From Brochothrix thermosphacta DSM 20171 = FSL F6-1036 (GTDB lineage: Bacteria > Bacillota > Bacilli > Lactobacillales > Listeriaceae), in NCBI RefSeq assembly GCF_036884295.1, contig NZ_CP145608.1:806001-870000 (forward strand): a DNA stretch of 64,000 nucleotides, read 5' to 3'. Of the stretch, positions 54,488-63,934 are shown in pieces (within the stretch, counting starts at the first letter, position 1; every line of letters begins with the position of its first letter). The notes under the pieces are model-generated. The model searched no databases, was not told the origin of the DNA, and saw nothing but the letters and a program-made list of their open reading frames with translations. A program made the translations under genes and the position numbers.

Positions 54488-55558
54488 ATGAAAAAACGTA
54501 AAAAGTCATCCAATAAAGGTAAGATGATTGTTTTAATTGTTTTGAGTTTTATCGTTATTTTAGCAATCGGAGGTTATTTTTACTTCGTGTATACTATTTC
54601 TGCAGTGGATAAAGATAATAAAACAGATATTTACATTAAAGTGAAACAAGGTGAAACAATGAGCAGTTTAGCCGACGAATTGAAGAAAAAAGATTTGATT
54701 CATCAACCGCTTATTTTCACGTATTATGCGAAATACTTGCAACAAACTGAGTTAAAAGAAGGTCAATACATTGTTGATAAAACAATGAATGCCAAAAAAA
54801 TTATCGATAAGTTTGTTAATGGGGAGCAAGCTAAAGCGCCTGCACTTACAATTCCTGAAGGATTGAATATCCCTCAAACAGCAGAAAAGATTTCTGCTTA
54901 TACAAATCTTAAAGACGCAGATGTAATGGCTCAGCTAAACGATAAGGTTTTTGTTAAAAAAATGATTGAAAAGTACCCCAATTTAATCACAGATAATGTG
55001 CTGCAAGAGGGAATCAAGTATCCGTTAGAAGGTTATCTTTTCCCAGCAACATATACATTCCCAGTTGGAGATAAACCAACTGTGCAACAAATTGCAGAGG
55101 AAATGATTCAGAAAACAGATAAAGTTATCACACCACATTTGGAAGAGATTAAGAAAACTAATTTAAGTGTAAATCAGTTTTTGGCTTTCACATCTCTCCT
55201 TGAAAAAGAAGCGACTGCACATACGGACCGCTCAAAAATCGCAAGTGTATTCTATAACCGTTTAGAAGCAAAAATGCCTATTCAATCAGATGTTACAGTG
55301 TTATATGCATTGAATAAAACAGGCACAACATTTGTGAGTTATAAAGATATCAAAGTAGATTCACCGTATAATACTTATCTCATTGATCATTTGCCGATTG
55401 GTCCGATTAGTAATAGTAGTGAACTTTCAATTAATGCAGCACTTAACCCTGCTAAAACGGATTATTACTACTTCTTAGCAGATACAGAAACTGGCGATGT
55501 TTATTATGCTAAAACACTCAAAGAGCATAATCGTCTAGCAGCAAAACACGTAAAATAA
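54488..55558 (+). CDS. mltG: Endolytic murein transglycosylase MltG
   Basis: 356 residues. A Lys-rich cytoplasmic start, one membrane helix (about 13-35), a LysM-like subdomain (about 50-110; VKQGETMSSLADELKKK), and the YceG catalytic domain with the active glutamate in LLEKEATAHTDRSKIASVFYNRL and QSDVTVLYAL. It cuts nascent glycan strands at the membrane and so sets peptidoglycan chain length. GAGGAG precedes ATG54488. udk follows 18 bases later, as in Bacillus yrrL-udk region. Confidence 0.94.
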   Translation: MKKRKKSSNKGKMIVLIVLSFIVILAIGGYFYFVYTISAVDKDNKTDIYIKVKQGETMSSLADELKKKDLIHQPLIFTYYAKYLQQTELKEGQYIVDKTMNAKKIIDKFVNGEQAKAPALTIPEGLNIPQTAEKISAYTNLKDADVMAQLNDKVFVKKMIEKYPNLITDNVLQEGIKYPLEGYLFPATYTFPVGDKPTVQQIAEEMIQKTDKVITPHLEEIKKTNLSVNQFLAFTSLLEKEATAHTDRSKIASVFYNRLEAKMPIQSDVTVLYALNKTGTTFVSYKDIKVDSPYNTYLIDHLPIGPISNSSELSINAALNPAKTDYYYFLADTETGDVYYAKTLKEHNRLAAKHVK

Positions 55559-55576
55559 ACTTAAGGGGAATCATAT

Positions 55577-56206
55577 ATGGGTAATCAATCAATCGTCATC
55601 GGAATAACAGGGGGAACAGGCTCTGGTAAAACAAGTGTCTCGCGATCAATAATTGAATATTTTTCAGGAAAATCAATTTTGATGATTGAACAAGACGCTT
55701 ATTATAAAGACCAAAGTCATCTTTCTTTTGAAGAAAGATTAAACACGAATTACGACCACCCCTTTGCGTTTGATACTGACCGTTTTATCGATGATATTAA
55801 AGCGTTACGACAAGGGAACGCAATCGAAAAACCTGTTTATGATTACGCCGCACATACAAGATCAGATAAAACAATTTATCAAGAATCACAAGATGTTATT
55901 ATAGTTGAAGGTATTCTTGTTTTAGCAGATGAGCGTTTGCGAGATTTAATGGACATTAAAGTTTATGTCGATACCGATGATGATATTCGGATCATTCGAC
56001 GTATGCTTCGTGATATTAAAGAACGTGGTCGTACAATTGAATCGGTTGTAGAGCAATATACTACAGTTGTAAAACCGATGCACAATCAATTTATTGAACC
56101 AACTAAAAAATATGCAGACGTTATTATTCCAGAAGGTGGCGAAAACAAAGTTGCGATTGATTTATTGCAAACAAAAGTAAGCCACTTCTATCAAAATAAG
56201 GACTGA
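55577..56206 (+). CDS. udk: Uridine kinase
   Basis: 209 residues. P-loop GGTGSGKTS (about 11-19), [29 protein letters not shown] and [17 protein letters not shown] are conserved. It phosphorylates uridine and cytidine for salvage. AAGGGGAATC precedes ATG55577. No terminator separates it from greA. Confidence 0.96.
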   Translation: MGNQSIVIGITGGTGSGKTSVSRSIIEYFSGKSILMIEQDAYYKDQSHLSFEERLNTNYDHPFAFDTDRFIDDIKALRQGNAIEKPVYDYAAHTRSDKTIYQESQDVIIVEGILVLADERLRDLMDIKVYVDTDDDIRIIRRMLRDIKERGRTIESVVEQYTTVVKPMHNQFIEPTKKYADVIIPEGGENKVAIDLLQTKVSHFYQNKD

Positions 56207-56319
56207 TAGTAGACAGTTCAAGTAGCAGTGTGTTACATTGTAACGTATAATGCGAATCGTGTGTATACACTGTTCACATGTATTATTATGTTCTTATAAC
56301 AATCAAAGGAGCGATTACT

Positions 56320-56796
56320 GTGGAAGAAAAAGTATTCCCAATGACATTAGAAGGTAAGAAGAAATTAGAAGATGAAATTCATGAACTAAAGACAGTTAAA
56401 CGTAAAGAAGTAGTAGAGCGTATCAAAATTGCCCGTGGTTTTGGTGATTTAAGTGAGAACTCTGAATACGATGCAGCTAAAGATGAGCAAGCATTTGTAG
56501 AAGGTCGTATCACAACGCTTGAAAATATGGTTCGTAACGCTGAAATCATTGATAGCTCAGATTCAGCAAATGATATCGTTTCCATCGGAAAAACTATCAC
56601 TTTTAAAGAATTGCCTAAAGGTGATGACGAAACTTATACAATCGTTGGTAGTGCTGAAGCAGATCCGTTTAAAGGTCTTATTTCTAACGATTCACCAATT
56701 GCCAAAGCATTACTTGGACATAAAGTGAATGAAGAAGTATCAGTTCCAACACCAAGCGGTGAAGTTAACGTTCGTATTGTGGATATTAAAGCGTAA
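56320..56796 (+). CDS. greA: Transcription elongation factor GreA
   Basis: 158 residues from GTG56320, the standard length. The coiled coil (about 10-75; [33 protein letters not shown] with the tip acidic residues) and the C-terminal FKBP-like domain ([25 protein letters not shown]) are intact. It rescues backtracked RNA polymerase. AAAGGAG sits eight bases before GTG56320; the 14 codons upstream from 56278 do not resemble GreA and are rejected. Confidence 0.96.
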   Translation: MEEKVFPMTLEGKKKLEDEIHELKTVKRKEVVERIKIARGFGDLSENSEYDAAKDEQAFVEGRITTLENMVRNAEIIDSSDSANDIVSIGKTITFKELPKGDDETYTIVGSAEADPFKGLISNDSPIAKALLGHKVNEEVSVPTPSGEVNVRIVDIKA

Positions 56797-56838
56797 TAGC
56801 TCTATATCGCATGAGGATGAGAAAGTAAGAATTATTTT

Positions 56839-56870
56839 GGATTGTAGATTAATTTCTACAATCCTTTTTT
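56839..56870 (+). terminator. Terminator after greA
   Basis: GGATTGTAGA / TCTACAATCC with a T6 tail; nearly identical to 28392-28427. The rest of the 56797-57108 gap has no gene; 57019-57036 contains AAATAGTGTTAGTCACTT, a short string also seen at 28711-28728. Confidence 0.9.
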
Positions 56871-57108
56871 GATACTTTTATAGCGAGAAGTATGTGAATT
56901 AAAGAGACAAAAATGAGCAAGTTTTATGTTAAAGTAACTGACTTGCTACAGCTAGAAAATAGATGCCACTCAAAACTAAAGGATTGAACATTAGCAATTA
57001 CATATTTAGCTGGTGTAAAAAATAGTGTTAGTCACTTTTAACGATGTAAACTTTAGATTAATTTGTTTTTTTATGATAGTATTGTTATGTACTTTGGAGG
57101 TGTAAAGA

Positions 57109-57819
57109 ATGAGTCGTCAAGAAAAATACCATAACAAATCTGAAAAAAAGCAATATGTAACCCCGAAAGAAACGCCGAATTATGGAATTGATGATAATGA
57201 AGGCGAGATGAATGAATCGTCACGTTTAAGCAAAAGCCAAAAACGTAAACGAACAAACTTCATCTTAAATATTATGATTGTTGTTTTATTGATAGCAATC
57301 GCTACAACGTTGTACTTTGTCATTTTAACGACAGACACACCAGGTAAACAACCAGAGGGTGTTAAAACGGCAAGTGGTGAATCGTCATCTGAACAGGTAA
57401 TAAAAAAGAAAAGTTCAGATGATGATAATTCATCATCTAAAAAGAAAACAAAAGAAACATCCGATATTAAAATAACTAAAAAAGCGGGTCCAGCTGATTC
57501 TAATATCAAAGAAGAGTGGACAGCAGACTGGCAACCGATAGGTACTAAACAAACAGGGCAACACGTTAATTCTTATGAGAGTGGTAGTGATGATTGGGCT
57601 GAAAAAATTGCTGCAATTGCCAAAACACTTACTATTTCTGAAACTAACGTTCAAACATGGTATATTGAAAATGGTGTAGGTTCAGGCAGCGATGCAATTG
57701 CGACAGTCTCTCCTAAAGATAAAGAGGATGATACCTACCGTTTGTATTTAAGCTGGGTTGATAAAAAAGGTTGGAAAACCGACAAGGTAGAAGAATTAAA
57801 AACAAACGATAAAAAATAA
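57109..57819 (+). CDS. yrrS: YrrS-like DUF1510 membrane protein
   Basis: 236 residues. A basic cytoplasmic N-terminus (about 1-48), one membrane helix (about 50-72; NIMIVVLLIAIATTLYFVI), a Ser/Lys/Asp-rich extracellular linker (about 80-135) and a DUF1510 domain (about 140-230; EEWTADWQPIGTKQTG, YLSWVDKKGW). In Bacillus yrrS lies beside a penicillin-binding protein gene (yrrR), absent here. Function unknown; cell-envelope location is clear. GGAGGTG precedes ATG57109. mtnN starts 18 bases after it. Confidence 0.88.
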   Translation: MSRQEKYHNKSEKKQYVTPKETPNYGIDDNEGEMNESSRLSKSQKRKRTNFILNIMIVVLLIAIATTLYFVILTTDTPGKQPEGVKTASGESSSEQVIKKKSSDDDNSSSKKKTKETSDIKITKKAGPADSNIKEEWTADWQPIGTKQTGQHVNSYESGSDDWAEKIAAIAKTLTISETNVQTWYIENGVGSGSDAIATVSPKDKEDDTYRLYLSWVDKKGWKTDKVEELKTNDKK

Positions 57820-57837
57820 AGATGGGAATGACTAACA

Positions 57838-58536
57838 ATGAAATTTGGGATTATTGGTGCAATGCAAGAAGAAGTTGAGTTATTAAAAGGAATGTTGGTT
57901 GATCGAGAAGAACACCAGATTGCTAATGGTTTATTTTACACCGGTCAATTAGAAGGTCGCGATGTTGTCTTATTACAGTCGGGTATTGGAAAAGTTAATG
58001 CCGCATTGACGACATCAATTTTAATCGATCGTTTTTCGCCAGATGTAGTAATCAATACAGGTTCTGCAGGTGGACTAGATACGAATTTAAACGTAGGAGA
58101 CGTTGTGTTAGCCAAACAACTTACTTATGGTGATGCTGATGCAACAGCCTTCGGTTATAGCTATGGGCAAGTGCCTCAAATGCCAGCATTTTATGAGCCT
58201 GAAGCTGAATTACAGTCGAAAGTATTGGCATTATTAAAAGCTATTAGTACAGATTATCAAGTGGTGGAAGGACTTATCTTAACGAACGATTCCTTTATTC
58301 ACCGACCTGATCAACGTGAACATCTGTTAGCACATTTCCCTAATGCACAAGCTTCGGAAATGGAAGCAACAGCTATTGCACAAACAGCGTTCCAATTTAA
58401 AATACCAAGCATTGTTATTCGTTCATTATCAGATATTGCTGGAAAAGAATCTTCAATGACATATGAAGAATTTTTGCCATTAGCTGCTGAAAATTCTGCA
58501 AGAATTGTTAAAACAATTGTGACGGAGCTTAATTAA
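57838..58536 (+). CDS. mtnN: 5'-methylthioadenosine/S-adenosylhomocysteine nucleosidase
   Basis: 232 residues. MKFGIIGAMQEEVELL, SGIGKVNAALTT, NTGSAGGLD, the ribose-binding Glu in SEMEATAIAQ and the catalytic Asp in SLSDIAGKES. It hydrolyses MTA and SAH and feeds the methyl cycle and autoinducer-2 precursor supply. Follows yrrS; ends in front of a family-4 element. Confidence 0.96.
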   Translation: MKFGIIGAMQEEVELLKGMLVDREEHQIANGLFYTGQLEGRDVVLLQSGIGKVNAALTTSILIDRFSPDVVINTGSAGGLDTNLNVGDVVLAKQLTYGDADATAFGYSYGQVPQMPAFYEPEAELQSKVLALLKAISTDYQVVEGLILTNDSFIHRPDQREHLLAHFPNAQASEMEATAIAQTAFQFKIPSIVIRSLSDIAGKESSMTYEEFLPLAAENSARIVKTIVTELN

Positions 58537-58590
58537 ACAATAAGCGATGAGTAGCTCGATATGCTGTGCGCTGATATTAAACTCCTAGTT

Positions 58591-58822
58591 TGAGGTGTTT
58601 GAGACTGAAGATAAATACTGTTCTAGGTCGTCACTCCTTGCTCGCTCGGGATTACGTACCATCAGTACGCGCACCGTCAATCGCTCGTCGTTTCTACTAT
58701 AACAGCATTTCTATTCAGCCTGCTCATATCGTAGACAAAGTGGCTTAAATCATTTTCAAATGAAAAGCAGTTTTGCGAGACTTTGTCTACAATCTGGAAC
58801 ACCTCTTTAGGTTTTTTTTTAT
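58591..58822 (+). repeat. Family-4 structured element after mtnN
   Basis: About 230 bp, matching 44803-45003. It has an extra inner stem of about 50 bases at the tip (GCTCGCTCGGGATTACGTACC...GTACGCGCACC...CGCTCG). Ends pair as GAGGTGTT (58592) / AACACCTC (58798). It finishes ACCTCTTTAGGT plus T9, a small terminator. No gene in 58537-58854. Confidence 0.8.
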
Positions 58823-58854
58823 AAACTGATGTTATTAATAGGGAGGGAAGCGTT

Positions 58855-59373
58855 ATGGATAAATTATCGGGTTCTGAGCTATATTCAAAACAATGGGGAC
58901 AACCTACACATGACGATACACAATTATTTTACTTGCTGACAGTAGGTACTTTTCAAGCAGGGCTTAGTTGGAAGATGGTCACCAATAAAAGAGAGGTATT
59001 TCTTCGAAACTTCCACAATATGTCTATTCGAGATGTAGCGGGAATGACTGAAGCAGACGTTGATAACATATTGAACGATCCAGAGATGATTCGTAATTAT
59101 CGTAAAATAATGGCAACGGTGATAAACGCACAAGCCATTGTTAAGATACAAGCAGAGTACGGTAGTTTTGCACGTTATCTTTGGGAATATGTCGAGGGAA
59201 GACCGCGTGAAATAATTTATACTCACAGTGATGAAATTTCTAACGTCTCACCCTTTGCAAGTATCGTAGCGAAAGATTTGAAAAAACGTGGTTTTAAATT
59301 TGTTGGTCCAGTGGTAACTTATATGTTTTTAAAAGCAGGTGGGATTGTAAAAGATATTGTTATTGATCAATAA
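58855..59373 (+). CDS. DNA-3-methyladenine glycosylase I-like protein, atypical
   Basis: 172 residues. WGQPTHDDTQLFYLLTVGTFQAGLSW and KKRGFKFVGPVVTYMFLKAGGIV follow Tag closely. But compared with E. coli Tag as I remember it, the N-terminal Cys and His zinc ligands and the C-terminal NDH...C ligands are absent (the protein ends DIVIDQ), and the glutamate before QQAGLSW (catalytic Glu38) aligns with Gly here. So it is a zinc-less Tag paralogue that may not excise 3-methyladenine in the standard way. GGGAGGGAAGC precedes ATG58855. Flanked on both sides by repeats. Confidence 0.8.
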   Translation: MDKLSGSELYSKQWGQPTHDDTQLFYLLTVGTFQAGLSWKMVTNKREVFLRNFHNMSIRDVAGMTEADVDNILNDPEMIRNYRKIMATVINAQAIVKIQAEYGSFARYLWEYVEGRPREIIYTHSDEISNVSPFASIVAKDLKKRGFKFVGPVVTYMFLKAGGIVKDIVIDQ

Positions 59374-59388
59374 ATAAAGATGAATTAG

Positions 59389-59432
59389 AGAAAACACTAT
59401 CCTGACAAAGAACGTCAAAATAGTGTTTTCTT
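59389..59432 (+). repeat. Family-2 hairpin after the Tag-like gene (reverse orientation)
   Basis: AAAACACTAT-CCTGACA...CGTCAAAA-TAGTGTTTT. Sixteen bases after the stop codon, with A and T runs on both sides, well placed to act as its terminator. Confidence 0.82.
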
Positions 59433-59462
59433 TAATTCATTCAATTGTTAAAAAGATGGATT

Positions 59463-59511
59463 GATGGAATGGTACTCTCGTAAAGCGGATAAATTCGCTA
59501 CGATAGTAGCA
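59463..59511 (+). repeat. Minimal family-1 copy
   Basis: GATGGAATGGTACTCTCGTAAAG...: the GGTACTC box runs directly into the hairpin without the CGCTTGCGCTCCGTCCC linker. The stem shows the variant TACT/AGTA and GCGGAT/ATTCGC. Confidence 0.8.
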
Positions 59512-59529
59512 ATTTTTTTGTAGCTGACC

Positions 59530-60106
59530 GTCTTTTTTTACTTTTAATTTTTTTCTCTAGCAAAAACCAAACAACTCCTGTTAAATTTCAAAAAACTCTT
59601 CCTGACAAAAAGCGTCAAAAAGAGTTTTTACTGTTCTCTAACTACAACAGCCAATGGCTTACTCTCTTTCAAAAAAATCAGTAGGCATAGAGAGCCTCCT
59701 TCATTTTTCTCCAAGCTAGTAGCCATTGTATGGGCTGTTTTCGTTTTTATTGGAGCTAAGCGTTTAGTTTTTACTTTTATTTATTCTCCAGTAAAAAAAG
59801 CCAAAACTTGTGAGATTTCAAAGATACTATTCTGACAAATTACGTCAAACTATTTTTTATCTACCTTCAGTGAAAGACAAACAACTCCTACTAAATTTCA
59901 AAAATAACATTTTGATACAAAAAATCAAACTTTTATTTTCTCCAATTTCTTTGAAGCTCAACGTTTGCTATCACTTTCAATTATTCCAATCTCTTCAGTT
60001 CTGACTGTCTTTTTTTACTTTTAATTTTTTTCTCTAGCAAAAACCAAACAACTCCTGTTAAATTTCAAAAAACTCTTCCTGACAAAAAGCGTCAAAAAGA
60101 GTTTTT
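59530..60106 (-). repeat. Family-2 cluster with an exact 100-bp duplication
   Basis: 59530-59629 and 60007-60106 are identical by eye over 100 bases (GTCTTTTTTTAC... to ...GTCAAAAAGAGTTTTT), 477 bases apart; each includes a reverse family-2 hairpin ACTCTT-CCTGACA...GTCAAA-AAGAGT. Between them lie a third, imperfect hairpin at 59821-59858 (ATACTAT-TCTGACA...CGTCAAA), a variant at 59880-59945 (CATTTTGATAC...ATCAAAC), and GGAGCTAAGCGTTTAGTTTTTACTTTT (59753), repeated in near-identical form at 60119 up to the pepF stop codon. No gene between 59374 and 60144. Confidence 0.85.
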
Positions 60107-60144
60107 TTCCAATTTATTCGGAGCTAATCGTTTAGTTTTTGCTT

Positions 60145-61932
60145 TTATTTCGTCAATTCTAAAAATTCGTCGATGTCTTTTAAAATGATGTCGACTGCAG
60201 CTTGCCAAAAATCAGGTTTTGTAAGGTCAACGTTCAAGTGTTTTTGTGCGAGTTCTTCAGTTGTCATTGAACCTGTATCTTGTAACAAGGCAATATAAGC
60301 ATCCTCATAGCTGCCTTCCACTGTTCCAGCGTGCGCATATATACCGGCTGAGAAGAGGAAGCCAAACGTATAAGGGTAGTTATAGAACGGAATATCATCA
60401 ATATAGAAATGTAATTTTGATTGCCAAAATGTTGGGTGGTAATCTTTCAAGCTATCAACGTAGGCTTCTTTTTGAGCATCTTCCATTAACTTGTTCAAAC
60501 CTTCAACTGTAACGGCACCGTCTAAACGTGCTTTATGGAAGCGTTTTTCAAAGAGGAAACGAGAATGAATGTTCATAAAGAAAGCGACGCTGCGTTGAAT
60601 TTTATCTTCGAGTAATTGGATATGTTCTTCTTTAGAGGCTGCTACCTTAATAGCTGCATCCGAAATAAGAATTTCTGCAAAAGTTGATGCTGTTTCAGCA
60701 ACATTCATCGCGTAATCACGATTTAGAGGTGACTGGTCACGCATAACATGTGAATGGAAAGCATGGCCTAACTCATGTGCTAACGTAGAGATTGTATTCG
60801 CAGATCCATCATATGTCATAAAGATACGGCTTTCGCCATCTTCAGGAAATTCAGTGCAAAATCCGCCTGGTCGTTTATTATCACGATCTTCAGCTTCAAT
60901 CCAGTTGTTTTCAAACGCATTGCGTGCAAATTCGGCCATTTTTGGACTGAACTTGGCAAAGTGTTCTTCAATAAATTCAGCGCCTTCTTGGAATGTCAGT
61001 GTTGTTTGAGTGTCAGTTAAAGTTAAGGGCGCTTCTACATCAACCCAACCCAGTTTATCAAGATTAAGCATTTTCGCTTTACGCTCTAGAAAGGCTAAAA
61101 CAGGTGCTTTGTTATTTGAAACAACATCCCAAATGCTATTTAAAGTTGCTTCTTCTAAACGATTGAGGCGCAATGACTCATCAAGGATATCCCACTCACG
61201 CGCTTGATATTTTGCTAATCGGAAGCCAATTAAGTGGTTTAAGGTATCAGCAAATAACGCGCCTTTTTCTTGCCACGTTTGTTCCCAAACTTTAAAGGCG
61301 TTGTGGCGAACGTCATAGTTAGCTGAGTTCAAAAGGTTGTCAGTCTGACCTGCTGATAACGAAACAGCCTCACCTTGCTCATTAACAACATCAAAACGCA
61401 TAGAATGAACAAGCGTATCATAATGCGCTGACCAGCCAGCATACCCATCAACACTTAAATTATTGATAAGTGTCTCTTCTTTATCAGAGAGCAGGAAGGT
61501 TTGGTTCGTGCGTAACTCATCTAATACAAAAGCAATTTCTTTTAAAGCATCAGTTTCTAACCATTGTTGCCAATGTTCATCAGATAATAAGGTTGTTTTC
61601 TTTGAAAGTTCATTAGAAGCATTTTGTAGGGTTGCATTTAATGAACCCAAACGGTTGAGCAGTGTGTCGCTATACGTATCACTAGCATCAGCAGCTGAGA
61701 AACACTCCACAAATGAACCCATTTGGAAAGTGGCCATTCCTAAATTCGCATAACTGGATGTTAACTCAGTAAAGACGGTGTAATCTTGACCATCCCACTC
61801 TGAGACTGCTGTAGTAAAAGCAGCCAATTCTTTGCTTGTTTGTTCTAATTTAGCTTGAAGCTCAGCTGAATGTGAGCCACCTTTGAAAAATGAATCAATA
61901 TCCCAAGATAGCGAATAATTTTTTTTCGACAT
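60145..61932 (-). CDS. pepF: Oligoendopeptidase F family protein (peptidase M3B)
   Basis: 595 residues. The zinc site HELGH (386-390) in STLAHELGHAFHSH is intact, with the downstream glutamate region AETASTFAEIL; the C-terminal YNYPYTFGFLFSAGIYA is typical of the M3 PepF group. It is a cytosolic metallopeptidase cutting oligopeptides of roughly 7-20 residues. AGGGAGATG lies before the ATG61932 on the minus strand. It is transcribed toward the repeat cluster, whose hairpins may terminate it. Confidence 0.93.
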   Translation of the reverse strand: MSKKNYSLSWDIDSFFKGGSHSAELQAKLEQTSKELAAFTTAVSEWDGQDYTVFTELTSSYANLGMATFQMGSFVECFSAADASDTYSDTLLNRLGSLNATLQNASNELSKKTTLLSDEHWQQWLETDALKEIAFVLDELRTNQTFLLSDKEETLINNLSVDGYAGWSAHYDTLVHSMRFDVVNEQGEAVSLSAGQTDNLLNSANYDVRHNAFKVWEQTWQEKGALFADTLNHLIGFRLAKYQAREWDILDESLRLNRLEEATLNSIWDVVSNNKAPVLAFLERKAKMLNLDKLGWVDVEAPLTLTDTQTTLTFQEGAEFIEEHFAKFSPKMAEFARNAFENNWIEAEDRDNKRPGGFCTEFPEDGESRIFMTYDGSANTISTLAHELGHAFHSHVMRDQSPLNRDYAMNVAETASTFAEILISDAAIKVAASKEEHIQLLEDKIQRSVAFFMNIHSRFLFEKRFHKARLDGAVTVEGLNKLMEDAQKEAYVDSLKDYHPTFWQSKLHFYIDDIPFYNYPYTFGFLFSAGIYAHAGTVEGSYEDAYIALLQDTGSMTTEELAQKHLNVDLTKPDFWQAAVDIILKDIDEFLELTK

Positions 61933-62076
61933 GGATAATACATCTCCCTTATAGTTAATAGTAGAAGTAACAGAAGTTCCAAAGTGGATTTTTAAGCAAC
62001 TTGCAAAGATTCGTTAGAAAGATAACAAACCTCTTAAGAAGGTGTTTTTCCAATAAGGACAATAACTTCCTATTGA

Positions 62077-62105
62077 ATTATACACTTAGTTTTTGTTAAA
62101 TTCAA
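62077..62105 (-). promoter_or_regulatory. Promoter of pepF
   Basis: Minus strand TTGAAT, exactly 17 bp, TATAAT, giving a leader of about 140 bases that contains a small inverted repeat (AACACCTTCTTAAGAGGTTTG). The 61933-62290 gap holds this promoter and that of yqeG; nothing else is seen. Confidence 0.75.
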
Positions 62106-62226
62106 AATATTGGGACAAGAGAAATATTTTGTGCAAGGTAGCGTGTTTGTTAATAGGTCACTATAATTAATTAAAACGTTCAGCTAATTGATTGTGGTTT
62201 ATCTAACAGGAACTTCTAAAGTTTAT

Positions 62227-62255
62227 GCGACAAACACCATTTTTTCAGTTATAAT
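62227..62255 (+). promoter_or_regulatory. Candidate promoter of yqeG-yqeH-aroE
   Basis: A perfect TATAAT (62250-62255) with a weak GCGACA at 62227-62232, spacer 17 bp. Confidence 0.6.
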
Positions 62256-62290
62256 GTATAAGAATGAGAAAAAGCGAGGTGCCTGAAATT

Positions 62291-62812
62291 TTGTTGAAAA
62301 TGTTTTTACCCAATCGAATGGTTACATCACCGTATGTAATCACGCCGGAACAACTACAGCGAAATGGAATTAAAGTCGTGTTTACGGATCTTGATAACAC
62401 ACTAATTGCATGGGATGATGAAGCGGCGCCTGAACAATTACACAATTGGATTAAAGAATTGAAAACAGCTGGAATCGAGCTGACAATTGTTTCTAATAAT
62501 AATGAAGAACGTGTGAGCAAATTTGCGGAAGAGGTTGGCGTTCCGTTTGTTTATCGTGCAAAAAAACCATTGAACTCCGGTTTTAAACGAGCAATGCGTA
62601 TCTATGCAGTTCGTCGTGACGAAGTAGCAATGATAGGAGATCAGCTTTTGACGGATATTCTCGGTGGTAACCGTGCCCGTTTATTTACGATTTTAGTTCA
62701 GCCAGTTAAGCAAAGTGATGCTTGGAACACTAAAATTAATCGTCAGATTGAAAAGTTGATTGTGTCATTATTAAAACGAAAGAATCCATTAAAATGGGAG
62801 GATACACTATAA
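62291..62812 (+). CDS. yqeG: HAD-superfamily phosphatase YqeG (subfamily IIIA)
   Basis: 173 residues from TTG62291, which gives MLKMFLPNRM, matching the start of Bacillus YqeG; GCGAGG lies nine bases upstream. The ATG at 62264 would place the ribosome-binding site inside the gene. HAD motifs: TDLDNTL (DxDxT), IVSNNNEERV, KKPLNSGF (Lys) and GDQLLTDILGGN. A phosphatase of unknown substrate, conserved beside yqeH in Firmicutes. The yqeH ATG follows its stop directly. Confidence 0.93.
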   Translation: MLKMFLPNRMVTSPYVITPEQLQRNGIKVVFTDLDNTLIAWDDEAAPEQLHNWIKELKTAGIELTIVSNNNEERVSKFAEEVGVPFVYRAKKPLNSGFKRAMRIYAVRRDEVAMIGDQLLTDILGGNRARLFTILVQPVKQSDAWNTKINRQIEKLIVSLLKRKNPLKWEDTL

Positions 62813-63913
62813 ATGGAAAATGAAGAATTACATTGTATTGGTTGCGGGGCAATCATTCAATCAGAAGATCCAAACGCGCTAGGCTATGCTCCGGCTTCAA
62901 GCCTAGGAAGAGAACAAGTTATTTGTAAACGTTGTTACCGCTTGAAACACTATAACGAGGTTCAAGATGTATCTTTAACAGATGATGATTTCTTGCGTAT
63001 TTTGAACGGACTAGGCGCTAAAAAAGGTTTAATTGTTATGATAGTTGACATCTTTGACTTTGATGGTAGCTGGTTACCTGGGTTACAACGTTTTGTTGGA
63101 AATAACCCGATCCTTTTATTGGGAAATAAAGTTGACTTACTGCCACATTCGCTTAAACGTCCTCCACTAATGAACTGGATGCGTGGTCGTGCAAAAGAGT
63201 TAGGTATGAAACCTGTTGCAGTTGATTTAATCAGCTCGTTAAGAGATGGTGAAATTAGTCCTGTGTTAGAATTGATTGAAAAACACCGTAATGGTGGGGA
63301 TGTTTATGTTGTCGGTTGTACCAATGTTGGGAAATCAACATTTATCAATCGTATTATCCACGATGTGAGTGGTGAAAAAGACATTATTACAACGTCTCAT
63401 TTCCCAGGCACAACACTTGATACGATTGAGATTCCGTTAGATGACGGCAGCATGTTAGTTGATACACCAGGAATTATAAATCATCATCAAATGGCACATG
63501 TTGTCACAAGCAAAACATTAAAAGCAATCACACCGAAAAAAGAAATCAAACCAGTTAGCTATCAATTGAATGAGGAACAAACACTCTTCTTTGGTGGACT
63601 TGCAAGATTAGATTATATTTCAGGTGGTAGACGCTCACTTACATGTTACTTGCCAAACAGCATTAAAATCCATCGTACCAAATTAGAAAAAGCAGATGAG
63701 CTTTATGCAAATCATTTAGGTGAGTTATTACAACCGCCATTTGCTGAGGATGTTGCTGATTTCCCTAAACTAGTGGGGCAAGATTTTCATGCGAAAGCGA
63801 AAATGGACATTGTTTTTTCTGGACTTGGCTGGGTAACAGTAGAAGAAGGTGCCCATATTAAAGCTTGGGTTCCTGAAAATGTGAATGTTACAATTCGTAA
63901 ATCAATCATGTAA
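62813..63913 (+). CDS. yqeH: Ribosome-biogenesis GTPase YqeH
   Basis: 366 residues. An N-terminal treble-clef zinc finger (CIGCGAIIQ...ICKRCYRLKHY), then a circularly permuted GTPase: NKVD (G4) comes before GCTNVGKSTFIN (G1), SHFPGTT (G2) and DTPG (G3). It acts in 30S assembly. Together with yqeG and aroE it forms the Bacillus yqeG-yqeH-aroD gene order. Confidence 0.96.
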   Translation: MENEELHCIGCGAIIQSEDPNALGYAPASSLGREQVICKRCYRLKHYNEVQDVSLTDDDFLRILNGLGAKKGLIVMIVDIFDFDGSWLPGLQRFVGNNPILLLGNKVDLLPHSLKRPPLMNWMRGRAKELGMKPVAVDLISSLRDGEISPVLELIEKHRNGGDVYVVGCTNVGKSTFINRIIHDVSGEKDIITTSHFPGTTLDTIEIPLDDGSMLVDTPGIINHHQMAHVVTSKTLKAITPKKEIKPVSYQLNEEQTLFFGGLARLDYISGGRRSLTCYLPNSIKIHRTKLEKADELYANHLGELLQPPFAEDVADFPKLVGQDFHAKAKMDIVFSGLGWVTVEEGAHIKAWVPENVNVTIRKSIM

Positions 63914-63934
63914 CAAAAGGACGGTGATGGATCG

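Noticed and set aside
59810-60004. 64-aa plus-strand frame in the tag-pepF gap
   Set aside because: Runs through family-2 repeats; no signal.
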